DNA of 64,000 nt from Narthecium ossifragum (Eukaryota; Streptophyta; Magnoliopsida; Dioscoreales; Nartheciaceae): contig OY986969.1 in the NCBI GenBank assembly GCA_963920575.1, positions 1,560,001 through 1,624,000 of the forward strand, written 5' to 3'. The notes under the pieces are model-generated. The model made no database searches and was not told the DNA's origin. It worked only from the letters and a program-made list of their open reading frames with translations. Positions within the stretch are counted from its first letter, which is position 1; each line of letters opens with the position of its first letter. The translations under genes were made by a program, and so were the position numbers. Of the stretch, positions 35,628 to 49,800 are shown piece after piece.

Positions 35628-36922
35628 TCATTGTTCGTCAGAGTTGTTTGAGGAAGCATGACCATTGAAAGTTATGGCTGGCATATCAACATGAGGGATC
35701 TGCAGAACACCACCCAGCTGCAGCTCCGGCGGCGGTTCGATTAACTTCTGCTGGGCAGTTAAAGCATCCTTGACGAAATCGCTCAAAGATCGAAACGGAC
35801 GGCTGAGTTTATCCTTCACGGCAAAGAGGAAGGAGGCCTCAGAAAATTGCCAGCAGCCGATGGCGACAATCATGACTGAAAGTAGACAGTGAGTAATGAA
35901 GTTCTGCCTCTTGATCTTTCTAAGCTCTTTCACTACCTCATCCATCCCCACCTCCTTAGCTTCACTGCAGTCTTTCAAATCGGAGGTCGAGCATGGATGT
36001 TCTAACTTATGAGATGAATCTTTTGACAGATGAGACATGTTTGCATCTTTCTCTAGGGAATCCAACTGTTATAAAAACATCAGAACATGATAGCATGGGT
36101 AGTTGAATACCCTTTATAAGGTTCAAGATAGAGTTTATATAAACACAATGCATACTAATAGCACTGAATCAAGATGATCATAGCTCCTCAGTTCTTCTCT
36201 GACAATGAACAGTCTTTGGAGAATTAGGCATACGAGGTTTTCAAGGAATACTTGATATCTATTAGCTAGATATTGCACATCAATTTTGAATTAGTAGAAC
36301 TTTAGTACCCTCTGTTAGCTATATTCTCAACTCCACATCCGTCTTTTAGGCATTTAGACATATACATGGGCTCCAAACAACACCATTCCACATCAAACCA
36401 TTATGTCTTAGTAAACTTTAGAATAGCTATACATTGCAGATAACCTCAGGTCCTCAATCAAGATGGATTGGCTTCATGAGTTCTTTATGAAAAAAGGTTT
36501 CTTTAGGCTACAATTTGAAGAATGGAGTTCATGTGGCTACTTGGCTCAACAATCAAGATAGTAATGGTTTGAAGCATTCTAACAGTGCCTCTAAAACATG
36601 TGGTTTTCATGGGATAACTGCAACAATCATCCAAGAAAGCCAAACAGGTAAGTAGAATTCGATGCAAGAATTGGTGGCAAAGAGATACATCTACCTGAGA
36701 GAGCAATCCTCTTATTAGGAGCTGTTCTTCCTCCTCTTCCACCTCTTCCTTCCCCTTCATCCTCCTTTCATCTAAGAGCTGCTGAAGAGCCACATGGATG
36801 AGCTCCACCTTCTTCTTATCCTCCTCCCTCATCTCAATACTGGGAAGCATCCCAACTCTTCTAGTGCTGAGCAACGTCCATTGATTCTTTGTGTACATGA
36901 CCACGACCATGCGGTATGGCAT
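35628..36922 (-). CDS. unrecognised single-pass membrane protein
   Basis: Two exons: 36695-36922 and 35628-36065, 666 bases, 221 aa, joined by a 629-base GT-AG intron (CTCAG|GTAGATG and ATAACAG|TTGGA). I recognise no family. The N-terminal half is charged and probably helical (EEDKKKVELIHVALQQLLDE, then a run of glutamates), consistent with a coiled coil. A hydrophobic segment (ITHCLLSVMIVAIGCW) follows a basic stretch (KELRKIKRQN), so it probably spans one membrane. The C-terminal part is Pro-rich (LIEPPPELQLGG) and ends NNSDEQ. The start is uncertain: in-frame ATGs also lie at codons 5, 9, 25 and 31, and the first 24 residues may be leader, which would give a 197-aa protein. The splice fit and open frames support a real gene. 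Confidence 0.65.
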
Positions 36923-37834
36923 GACACGTCAGATGCAAAACATTATTCTTGTATGATATATAATGGCTCACGTAAGAACAAGAGAAATCCTGGAAAGGTC
37001 GAGAGAGAGGAGAGCCAGACAGATGTAAGCCTTGTGTGATGCATGTAGAGGTGTCTTGTGCAGTTGTGCGTCTGTGTGGTCTTCTCATTTGCTTTTACTC
37101 TCGGTCTCACATCTCAACAGCAGTAACTCTTCCGTGATATCGATTCGATCATTCAGTAGATATATATCAATTAATTGATCTAGTTCATCGATATTATTTT
37201 ACTAATAAACTAGATCAATCAATCGAAATTTCACAAATGACCTTGTACACAAATTTTTATTCTTCTAATAAACTTTTTATTTTGAAAAGATCCGATCTTG
37301 AATTTTTCTAATGAAAGTATAAATTGGTCTTATGTCTGAAGACAGGTGGAGCTTTGATCATCGTTAAGTCAAGGGCATTTATCAAACAACCCGCTTTTTT
37401 AAAGAAAACTATCTTCAAAGAAAAATATGACAATCTCATGATTGTATAATGAAATGCGATTTTTTTTCCATGTTTTCTTTTGAAAACATGATATTAACCC
37501 TGAAAAAAAAAACAATTTGAGCAATAATAAAACATGTGAAAGAGCACATAATAGAATTGATAGAGCACCAGCATGTTCTTTTTTGCGATTTCTACTCTTC
37601 CAATGACCCCTGTGATTAGAGTTGAGCAAAGTATACAAACTTATTTAGCTTACATGAAACTCATATATACAGACAGAGTAAAGGATAATTTACAACAGAT
37701 TAGCTTATCCCAATATAACATTAGAAACAAGGAAGAACTCTATGTACAAGTTGCTAAGATTGCTGAGTTTAGGCTCCATGGAACCAGACGGTCCAGACAT
37801 GTGGCTGCTCTCACAAAAGCATGGAGTGTATGTC
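36923..37834. other. intergenic DNA, with a piece of a palindromic repeat
   Basis: No gene. At 37137-37225 there are GATCTAGTTCATCGATATT and ACTAGATCAATCAATCGA blocks that belong to the repeat family also seen near 52 kb and 59.4 kb. Confidence 0.5.
37137..37225. repeat. palindromic dispersed repeat, short copy
   Basis: Contains GATCTAGTTCATCGATATT and, inverted, ACTAGATCAATCAATCGA, the same arms as at 51960-52440. Only the core is left. Confidence 0.55.
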
Positions 37835-40800
37835 CTACGTGAACATCAACATGCCGCCGTCATCGTCTAACAATAAATCAAGATCAGCTTGAAATGTTGA
37901 CGTTGCTTCATCAGCATTGCTCGACTCAGCCTGCAGATACGAACAGCGGCAAACTGTAAGGAAGAAGAAATAGACTTTTCTCACATTGCTCGAGTCATGG
38001 AAGCTTCCCAAATTGCAAAACAAAAGGCAAAGCCACATGATACCACTGCCGGAATTGCCAATACAATGCTGAGAATGACATTGATCAAAAAGACATGTTC
38101 TGTGCTGATTATGAAATGATTGTAAATGTTTGACAATTCACAAATAAAAGTACTATCACTATTCACTGAAGCAGGGAAAGAAGGGGCAGCTTTAAAATTC
38201 AATTTTATACCTTAGCTTGGCGATAACCCTCAAGCACACGGCGATACTGCTGCCGGGCCTCAGGGGAGCGTGCCATAGATAATACCCTCGAAACAGATTC
38301 CTTGATAGCTGCATCCACTTTCGTCTTTCGGAAAACATTGGCTATGTCCTCGCCATCCTCGTCATCAATCATTCCGGGTTCTGCCCGAAACCCTCGCAAA
38401 CCAACTCCTCTCCTGCGCCAACGCAGTATGGCCTTATCCACGACACCAACAGACCAAAGGATTTCATGGTACTTCTTTCTCACCTGATGACCTCTAAAAT
38501 GTGCCTGTGGACAAAACAATTCCCCCAATCATTCATAATGTGCATAATCATAGATTTCTCTGGTTAAGCTGAAAAGCACATATAAACCACGAGGATACGG
38601 AAATCACGTAATTGACAAGTCCAATCTATTCTCAATCAGTACACTAAGACAAAACTTGCCTTTGATTCAAGTGGTTAGACAATCAAATATGGAAAGTATA
38701 CAAATACAATCATGCCAATAAAGTACTTTCCAACAATGGGTCAACGGGTTTAGCATTCCTAGATCAATTGCTTATGGGCACCAAAACCCACTTATGCACA
38801 CACATCTTTATGTGTATGCATTAAAGATATGTGTATAATGTTTATAGGTGGGTAAATGTGTATCTACACACACACACACACGTAAGCATATTTTTAATCT
38901 CTGTATCTAATTAACCCTCTAAAATTGAAAATGATATGACTTATTAAGATAAAAGGATAAAATCAGTCCAATATAATAGGTACCCACACTGAGAAGCAAG
39001 GATTTCTCATCCTTAACCCAGCCGTTTATTGGGCTCTTGGGCCCCAAAACCAACTCATGCCCTGAAGTCTTGGTGTCTTAGCTAGCCAAGAGTAATTTTT
39101 CATGCCAATCCTAACACATACATGAGAGCACGTATGTCTCTATGTCTGGTTCAATTGGTGTATGCAAACATATAACCCTATGTACACATACATAATTGTC
39201 TATGTGTGTGAGTCTATACAAAATGTATATAATATCTTATCCTTAGATTGAATTCCATCTCCACTTAGTCAGACAAGATTAATAGCAGTAAAATGAACAA
39301 TGAATTCTAAATTGCATATGTTCAGCAAAACTATGAGATAGGGGATCTTGTTCGTGCTATACCGAAGAGACGGTGACGCCAAAATAGTAGAAAATAAGCT
39401 TATGTAAATGTAGTCTACTTCAAGGTTTCATGGATCTTCCAATGAAAATTTTCCTGTCTTCCAAAATCTAGATGTCAACGAAATTGCTTTGGAGCGCTTT
39501 AATAAATAAACCAACGTTCCTAGAGAAACGATAAGTTTGACACATTATTTTCCAAAAGAAAAACCTTTGGAATCTTAATCACTCAAGTCTTACTTAGAAT
39601 ATAAAACAAAAGAGTTTGATAACAACCATTTGCCATCTGTTGACATATTATAAGTTGCATGAAAGAAGAATTGAGCAACTTATTGGAGACATACAGGAAC
39701 TAGTTCCTGCCGAAAACTATGAATCATACAGTCATACCTTAATATGTGGTAATGGAGCTAGAATGTACATAATTAACAAATGTGGCATTCATTTCTGTGA
39801 TCACAAAATAACGTCAGATTTCATCCAATCGGTTTAACAAGAGCTTTCCAGGCATTTCAAGATGCATGCACAAAACTAGCAATATACATCATGTGAATGG
39901 GCACATAGTGCATGTAAGGATGATTAACACCTCTTTGGTTAAGAAACTCCTTTGAGAGGTTGGTTTCGATTGCTCGAACCCTCTTGAGGACATTGCAGTT
40001 GTAAGGACATTGCAGTTGTAAGGGCATTGCCCACCCAAAGCCAGGGTAAAGGCTCCATTTTTAACAAAAGAAAAAAAAAACATACGAATGGATAGAAAAG
40101 TTCCGTAGTTTCATGTTCATGTACCTGTATTCGCACTACATGTTGACGCAAAGTCAGAAAATTTTTGCGTCCTTTCCATCTTTTGTAGTTCTTCTGAATA
40201 GATAGAGCTGCTTTATCAAACCTCTGATCACAAGAGCTATGCAAGGGCCGATAAACTTTCAATGCAACTGAAAGGTCACGTATGTCATTCGGAGTCATGC
40301 CACAGTCATCTGGACATACTGCAGCTTTCTGTTGCTTCTTCCTGAACGAGTGAGCACGAAAAGCACATTGTATGCGTGCCGCTGCTTGGGCGGCATTTCT
40401 GCAAGCAGCCAAAGAATCTCTGAGTGAAAGCTGATCTTCTGTCCCACCAACAGGCAGCTGATCAGTCCCCTGGGATATGCTTTGCATCGTTCTTTCCGCC
40501 TCTACCTCAGCAGATCCTTTAGAAATCTCACTCTCTTCGAGAGTCAGAGTAGAAAGATGGCTGGTTAAAGCAGCTTCTGATAGGTAACCGGCAAGACCTT
40601 TGTGGCCATTTGCCGCAGCTATATAAGCTGGTGTCTTGCCAACTGGATCTTGTGCGGTAGGATCTGTCACTGCTCCAGCCGATGCACCAGCAGCAAGCAG
40701 TGCAGCAACCATTTTCTCCCTGTCACCAAGTCAAATGTTTATAACAAAGAAGTCATTTTTGCAACATTATGAGACTTGAGTTATAAATGAATAATGAAGT

Positions 40801-43800
40801 TCAATGCTATTTCCTAATTACAATACCTACTCCGTTTAAATCATGAGAAAAACAATGTATGACAGATAATTGACTCAGGACGCGTAACATAAGAAAGTGT
40901 GGCACTTTATATGCATTATTCACCTTCCAAAGCGTGCAGCCCAATGAAGAGCAGTCCATCCACTTGCATCGCGGAAATTTATTCCAACACCACAATTAAG
41001 AATGGGATTCAATGCCCATTCATATCCTAAACCACAAATTATGTGTATAATTCCTTGCTCTTGCTTGGATAGAGCACAATCTGAGCTCTGATTTCCCCGA
41101 CATTTAAGCAGTAGCCACTGCTGAAACTTATCCTCGAGCAGTTCTTGAATAAGCCAATCCATGGAGACAGGTAGATTCTCAGCACCTGCAAAGAACTCAT
41201 CAGTAAATTGGCACCAAAGACCATGTGTAAGTTTTGACTTTCCAGTAGCTTCAATATCCACTCCATTAGCTCTTGGAGCTGACGAAGTATCACAACCACA
41301 TAGAAGCATGTGAGAAAATCTGACAAGCAATGAAAGTTCCTCGCTGTTTTTGTTCACACCGGCTTGTCGTGAAGTGCCAATTAAATTAGATGCAGTTGTT
41401 TTTGCACAAAATTCAAACTCTCTAATCTCGCTACACGATTCTCTATTGCCAGATGTAATGCACAAAGTGACCTTCCCAATGTCGTGTTGAGGAGACTTGC
41501 AGCGGAGAACTCCTTCCTGAACAATCTCGGCAGGAACTTCTATGTCACCAAACATGACTGCCCAAGGACACTCGGAAGGACTGGATAAAAAGGTGCCAGC
41601 AATAATGACCTGCATATGTAACCTCATGTCAATTAAGACATGCTTTATGCAAATACATCTCACTACTACACTTGAATTTAGTTCACAATAAAAGCATAAA
41701 AGATGTAATAGTATTGATAATTTGCCTAGATTTATGCAGGCGGATGATATGAATAACACAGCAATCTTGCCTAGACATTCTAAACTTAATCACCAGCACA
41801 GGATGAGAGTCAAAGCATCATACACAAATATTAGTTTAGCTTTGTGAGAAGAGATTAGAATGAAGATATCAAAAGGGTTTATTTTGTCCAAATTTACAAG
41901 AACAAAATCACAATTCAATGAAGTATGTATATTTGTACACGTACCCAGCACTATCTGCTACTTTTATCTCGGGTATGAAATGAAACTGAAGAGAATTAAA
42001 ACATTCTAATTGAATCGAGGTTATCCCACATTTATCCTAGATTTTTATGCAATTATGCATCATACAAGTTTAAATTTGGCAAGTGATAATTTACTCTGGT
42101 CTGTTACCTGAAAAAGGTAAGTCTTGCCATGACCTTGAGATACATTTCGAGGCTAATGGATAAAAACTCAAGTTGTAGAGTGACAAGTCATTCCTATCTT
42201 GAAATCTTGAAGGCAAACAAGTTATTATCTCCAACGAAAAATTCCTCCCTGGAAGTATGAGAATCCTAGAGGAAGCCCTAGTTTTTAGGAAAGGTAAAAT
42301 CACTCTGTAAGAAATTTGTTCTACGAGAAACTTGAAAATAAAATCAAACTATTGTGTAGTCCGGGAGTCCTAATTTTCAAGTTTATATCTAACAAAAAGC
42401 TGTTAGTATCTCATTTGGCACTTATTGCAGCGTGCCTGGTCAAGGACTCTCCTTGCAAAGTAGACGCCAGCAGTGGCCTGGTCAAGGCCCAAACTCCAGG
42501 GTCCAGAATGGACAGTTCTACAAGATGGAAAGCTCTATTCAACCTTATGCTTCTATTCAACAAAAACTGAAGCCCAGGACTCCAAAACCAATTCAGACAA
42601 TCTTTTGAGCATGTCTGGTCTTCAGGCCGAAATCATAAACCCGGGATAGGTTTTCTTTCAATTGGTCCTTCAGACCGAAATGGCCAATCTAGCACTAGCA
42701 TCTCTATCATATTGTATTCGTAAAACAGCTGATCAACAAAGGAGAAAAAGATCACAGGGTACCTTAGTAGCTTCAGACGAGAATGCCCATTCCGGAGATA
42801 TTTCATGAATGCTGAACCACTGTTTCTGGGCCAGAGTCAAACTTGAAGCTGTTGCAAGCGGATTTCCAAAATGATGCTGGTCAAACCATATCTCTGATAT
42901 GTCAGGATAAGCTGTACTATTTTGAACAGATAATGGAGTAGCTTCTGTCCAATCAATGCTATTTTCTTTTCTAAGCATCATGACAGAGTTGGTTTCCAAA
43001 TCACTGTTCCCAGAATTATGGTGTATTTGTTTTCCAATTTCTGGATAATGTGAGATTGAAATTGGCGACTGAAGTGGACTGTCAGAGCCCCAAAGAAATC
43101 TTCTGGCTGCTGATAGTTGCAATTGCAAATCATTCCCAGGAATTTGATCATTTTTCATCCTATTGTCAAGCCTGCGACCTTGATGATCAAGCTGAATGTA
43201 AGTCAGTTTTTCAGTCTCTTGGTATGAAACTGCAGATATTTCCTGTTGTGCGGAGCAAGACAGAGATACTTCCTGCATACAGAAACAGGATCAGCTTATA
43301 TGCAAATACAACAGTCAGAAAACTATGCTGGGTTATTCTGAACATTCAAAAGCAAGACAGATGCCAGTATGGCAAAATAAGGACAAGCGAGCAATCCACC
43401 TAGCCCTCCTGTTTTTTATATGTCTGCGCTTAAGAACTTGCATTTTGCACCAAAAACATAAGTACTAAGCCAAAGTTCAGATTTTCACGTTTTACACCTT
43501 TTCTGATGTTACCAGTTCTTACCTTGCTATGTGCTCGTTGGTAGATATCGTATAAATAAAACAATGCACTAGCAGTCAATTAGAATATTTTGGAGTCTTA
43601 TCGGCAGACAAACCAAGATAAATTGAGAGACCGTCGTTAAAATAGAATGAACAAACTTACTCTTTCCTGTGGTGTTGCAGGTAACATTCCTCGTAATGGA
43701 TTTGATGACTTGGCAAAACCTTCTTTAACTTGCAGATTTGATGTTACACTGTTGTTATATGTTTTTGTCGAACTTGAACTCAGATCTAGCATATCTTTCC

Positions 43801-46800
43801 AAGAAGGATCATCTTTCCTTTCAATGCTTAAACCTGGACCCGGTAATGGACTTTGTGGCAATCCATTTTCACCTATATAACAACATGGATTAGAAATATT
43901 GGTCAGACATTTATGGGTAGTAAGACAGATATTAAATATAAATACTCTTTGATATTTAGAGAATGAAGCATCTCACATATTTCAGTGGAAAACACCATCC
44001 AGTATCTATCATTTGACTAAGGATATAAATCAGATCCTCCCAAAAAGACTTACATATATAGCTATCAACAGGAGAGGAAGAGCAAGTTAATCATGAAAGA
44101 GGGACTCACTGATAAAAGATAAGTAACAGATGGAGAGGTAGATTGTAGCAATACAGATATGATGGTTATGCACGTCCAAACTCTGTATCTAGGAAAGTAT
44201 CTAGATTGGAATCCACAAAAGTTTTATGAAATCATAATTAAGAAAGAGGAGTGGCAAAATGGCATCAGATATTCTAAAATCATACCATTTCCTTCCTCCT
44301 ACAAGATGCTGATAAGAAGCCCAGACGATAACCCATTGATGTAAATACCCTACATTCAACCACCCTTACCTAAAGCTATACGACCCAGCAAGTCAGAATT
44401 TAGTTAATTGGAACTTGAATGAACATGGAGCCATTTTAACTCGTGTTCAAAGTGGATACATAATGATCGAAATCATAGTTCCTTACTTTCTGGGAAGAAA
44501 GCAGGCAACCTTTTTTGAGTGGAAGAATGTTCCCTTTCACACATATGAGCAATTATGTTGCAATAAATAGTCACAAGAATTGGCCACGCTAAAACAGCTG
44601 GTTTTGTTCTTCGTTATTCATTTCTTCAGCTAATAGTGGTCGTATCTAATCCTATAGGTGCTTGACATAAATAACTAAATAGAAAGAATGAATGACTTAA
44701 TTTGACCACATGGATGGCTAGGAAGGGGGGTCCATTTATAAGCAAAACCAATGAGATATTGGATGGTACTTTTAGTATGTATGCTTGTTCATACAACTCA
44801 ATGAAAGCTGTGATATAAAAACAGAATTATAGTAGGGGGGTTGCTGCTAAAACAAATGTTGTCTTACAAAAGGGTTGTTTTATGACGTATTCTCCTTTGG
44901 ATATATACCCTGTCTACAATAGCCATGAAATGAACAGAGTCACGAAATTGGTCTGACCATGTCAGAATATGCCTAACTGCCAGAAAAACACAAAACTAAG
45001 CCTAAGCTGTCCACCAATCGTAAGATTTTCACCAAAACAGACATTGCCAGGCATGTTGCCTATACTTAGCTTCTCTGACATGCCTCAGGTACACAAGTAG
45101 TTCATTAAATGCAAATTCAAAGCGTGAAAAACAAAGTAAAACATCATAAGCTAAAGTAGAGTACAGGAGTCCTTGCTATAGCAAACATCACTCCCAAGCG
45201 CAAAGGATAGAAACTACAAAGATGCTTAAAGGTTTGCTATAGAGGAGGCTTTTACCAAGGAACTAGACATTGATAGTAACTTGCTTAACTGCACACACTA
45301 ACAGCCTGGGTTTTTAACAAGCACTTGAATCCTGGCTCGTGAAATATTTTACGCTCAATCCAGTCGAATTGCGCCATTTTATGGCTTTGCTTTCCTAAAT
45401 TCCTTGGGTTGTGCCATAGTAACTTCATAGATAACAAGAAAACACAGGAAAACAGATGGAAGGTAGAAAGCTGAGCTTTTATAATAGATAAGCTTGAATT
45501 ACGCAAGCTCACCTAAGCAATATATTCCCAGTAAGAAAAGAAGTAGAAACTAACCATCAACTACGACTTGTAAATTGGAGCATTCACTTACCTAAAACCC
45601 TGGGCAAGTGGATACCCATATAGCAATCATGTTTCCCAGCATCTTCGGCGTGATTAGGTGGCTCCAAATAATCATATGTATCTAGTAGATTTGCAGATGA
45701 CTCCTGAGCCTCGCTTGCTATGAAATCTAGAAGAGACAAGCCTTGCGATTCTTCATTCTGAATGGAGAATGAAGGCAACTTTTCTTCACCATATAGTGAA
45801 TTATCGTCTTCCAAACTTAACTGCTCGGTGAGCTTTCTTAATGCTCGTCTCACCTCAGGCTGAGATGATGGGTCATGACTTACAGATCCATCCACTGTTT
45901 CGAAGTGGATCCTCCCAGACCTCTCCAAGGAACTGACAACTTCGGCAGACCCTGGACTGCAAGAGCTATGACATGGCTCATATATCCCATTAGGTTCAGG
46001 GCTAAAGCTGTAAATTTGGACATTGCTAGCACTTGTACTGTTGGTGAAGTTTGAAGACTCATCTGCCGACAAGTTCGAGCCTGATGGAGTTATGCATCTT
46101 CCCTGTATTAAGAGAGCAGAAAGCAAAATAATTTTGTGGCTCAAATCATATAGAAATTAGGACTACACTCCTCAGAGATGGTGAAAGTCGCACGATAGTC
46201 AAAGACGAGAAAAAGGTAATTCAGAACTAAGAAAATATAACACAGATAAGCATATTACTCAAAACTCAAAGGATGTCACTTAGATTATTAGTACGGAGCG
46301 CATCGCCTCATATGAGTGGGTCACAAGAGGGTGGCTGAACCCATTAGATTGGGAGGTTCTGTGAGCAGCATACAACAGGGCCCTGCATCCTTGCTTTTAT
46401 CTTTCTCAGCCCCTAAGATTGAAACTTTCAGGTAACCCAGAAAATTCTCCAAAAATTCAAACTAATTGCAGCCTCTCCAGTCATGCACTTCCTAGCCTTT
46501 TCACTATGCACTTTAGGGGGGGAAGAAACCGCTGTGAAAACCAGGCTACTATCGATTGCAAATCTTTCCTTCTCTTGATAGTGCAGATTACATGTTTCTT
46601 ATCTCTAGGGCACGACATCACATATATTTTCCCTAGAGGCTGTTCAAGATCATAAGCCACATAACTACTAGCCACTCCTAACAAATCTGAAGATTATCCA
46701 AATATAGGGTGGGTTGCTAAGAGTAAAGGTGGTGTTCAGTATGAAACTATTATTAGGACCTCGATTATATAATCAAGAAGCAATTGGAAAACTTGTCCTT

Positions 46801-49800
46801 AGAAGTAAGTGGTTTGAAAAAAATTGCTCAAACACATTTTCAAACACAGCGGGAGAGTATATGACTACTTCTTGATTAATGCGACTTCTAGCTGGCACCT
46901 TTTTTAGCTTATCTATCCACTTATTCTTATCATTAAGAGCTTATTAAGATCCCTGTTCTATTTATCCTTTTTGGCTTTTAACAGAAATACCTGAACCCTA
47001 AAGATTGCAAACAATGTCGAGAAAATCTACTTTCCAAGAAAAAAAAAGTCAAAAACAAACCTCAGCCACTTCTCTGTAATGAACCAAAACAATGTGTTCA
47101 TAGGCCCTGCAAAGAAAAACAGAAACTGCTTAATAGAAGATACTCACTGGAATAGGTGTGACTTCGGGCAATTGACATAACCCTAAACTAAATTTCCTTT
47201 AAACAGACTTTGATATGCTATATGTGACTAATGCAAAAGAGTGTGGCACATATCCCATTTCATTCTACTAGTTACTTCAAAGAGAAAAACAAGAAAAAGA
47301 GTTTTTGCGGCAAAAAAATTAGCTGACATAAGGCAAACTCCATCTAAAGAAAAATCACCACGGCTAGAAAACCATGAAATGGTAAGACTAGGTAGTATAT
47401 GTGGTAAGAGTGTAAGACTAAGAATCATATCATCGTGACAAGCATCTGAAGAATATGAGATGAATCATGGACCAAAGCCATGGTTTGATAAGCATCTACA
47501 AGAGAATTGTATGGATTTCTATCATTGGTTCAAGCACAATGATAAACCCTGGTACCAAGTTCGTGACTTGTGTAAATGAGAAAAACCAAGGGGTTTACTT
47601 CAATGGCCACAACAGGTTGGTAACCTCCTATAATAATTCCATTAAAAATATCAAAATCTAGGAAACTTAATTTATGATTCTCCTAAAAATAGCTCTCTTT
47701 CACAGGCAGAGCATCATCAAAGAGAAAACATATGATAAGACTGAGAGCTTTGATTTTCATGCTACCTCTGAATGAATGATTAAATCTCCAAGCAAACTGT
47801 TAAGAGTATGACAAATATACCAAATTTGCTTCTTTATTACATGAGTTTCTTTCACTAGCCTAAGTGCCCACTGCAAGCCCTAAGATCCTAGACATAGGTT
47901 GAGAAGGCGAATGAATTGCAGCCAAGAAGCAAATAGATATTTGTGCAATTATCCACCAGTAACATGGCCCATAATTAAGTTCCGTCTGTGTATAGGATGT
48001 AAGCTACAAACCAACAAATCACATATCCATTCACACATGTCCCGGATAAGATGTGCAAAGGCAGAATATGATTTGTTCTTTGGGAATCAAATCTCATCGC
48101 AAATATGGTTCACAACACTTATAGGGGGCTATTGATCCATAAATGCAAGCCTGCACAATATAAAGCGCGAGATATGTGTCTCCATCTGGTATACATGAGT
48201 GTTCAGTAATAATCGCAATCAGGCTGTTGTATCTAAATCACTATTAAACACCAATTTTCCCCATACATATAGGTATTCTTCCAGTTAAATCTAAGAACTA
48301 ACAACTAAAGAAACAAAATTTTAAACATGACCATGCCAAAATTGGATGAATTTTTCGAAAATGACAACACTTCTCAGGTGATTTTGCGTGCAGTCAGAAT
48401 AATATTTATAAAGGTCATAGATATCAAAAGCAAGATCTCAGATTGCCATGTGGGCAAAGAAGCCACGGTGACAGTAAATGCTTCTCGAGTTCTCGAGGGA
48501 CAAACTTACGGATCAAGCATCCAATAGCTTCTCCTTTGGAAATAAGGATTTTCCTCCCCATGAGCATAATAACAATTCAAAGCATCAACATTTCCAACCT
48601 AGTGATGGAAAACAGACATAAGAAACATTCTTTTGAGATCAAGTGCGAGGGAATCCAAAAGAAATTGTAAGAGCTAGGAACAATCATTACTTTAAAGTAT
48701 TAGCTGGCCAATATTTCAAACAAAAATTTTAAAATAATAAAAAAGGCTGCCTAGGGCGTTCGAATGACTCTTATTTTACATGAGAGAGTAAAAGCAGATC
48801 TACAGGTATAGTTTTTTTTCAAACAACATGATGATCAGCTTGATAACTGGAAAGATAAATCACAGTGAAGCAGCAATTGAAATTTCTGCATTCAAGAAAA
48901 ACTTGTCCACTTCACAAAGATGTTTGGACTAGACTAGAGTAATTGAATGGACACAGAAGACCTCTTACTACAGCTTCAATGGTTCGATAAGCATGATTTC
49001 TTCAATTTCACAATCAACATTTTTGCACAGAAAAAGAAGAGATGTTTTGAGCTAATATATGGAGGTTACAAGCCTTATATAATAGAATAAGTCCCTTTTG
49101 TTTCCTAGAATCTTACTTGAACCATGAATAAATATATTAATGCAAAAGAGAAAAGGAGAAGATAAAGTTGATGCTGAACAAGCATCCAGAAAGTTCCTTG
49201 AGCAGACCTTAAGACGCTCATGGGCTTCCCCAACAGCTCTCCCATCCTTCTTCTTCCGCCATGCATGTCCATCTTTACGGAAAAACCGGAGAACCCTCCG
49301 GTTGAAAAGGAACAAAGAACCACCTGTTGATTGACCAATCAAGTAAGGATATTGAAATACTCGCAGGACAATCACTGTGATTGCTTAGCATAGGAACTGA
49401 ATCAAGATAACTGTACATCAGGTATAATACAAGTGTTTATTACTAGGTGGCTTATTTTGTGGCTGCAAAGTGAGGTTGTATTTCTCATGATTTTGCAAGA
49501 TAAAGAAAACTTCTGAAGGCTTTAACCACCGTATCTGAGCTTCTTGGTGCAGCTTATTGATGTCAAAACCTGAAACAATGCAACAAAGGCAGTTAAACCA
49601 GAACGCACCAAACTCCCGATGAGGAGTGAATTTTTTTCTTTTATTTGAGTAAAGTGATATACCTCTCTGTAGTTCAACAGAATAAAACGACCACTAAATC
49701 ATATCAAGAAACCAGCATTGGATATTTCAGTGGCTTCCAGTGACAATAATCAAATTATGGGTGTACCAATTTAGGACTCTGCATAGGCAAAGATCAAGAA

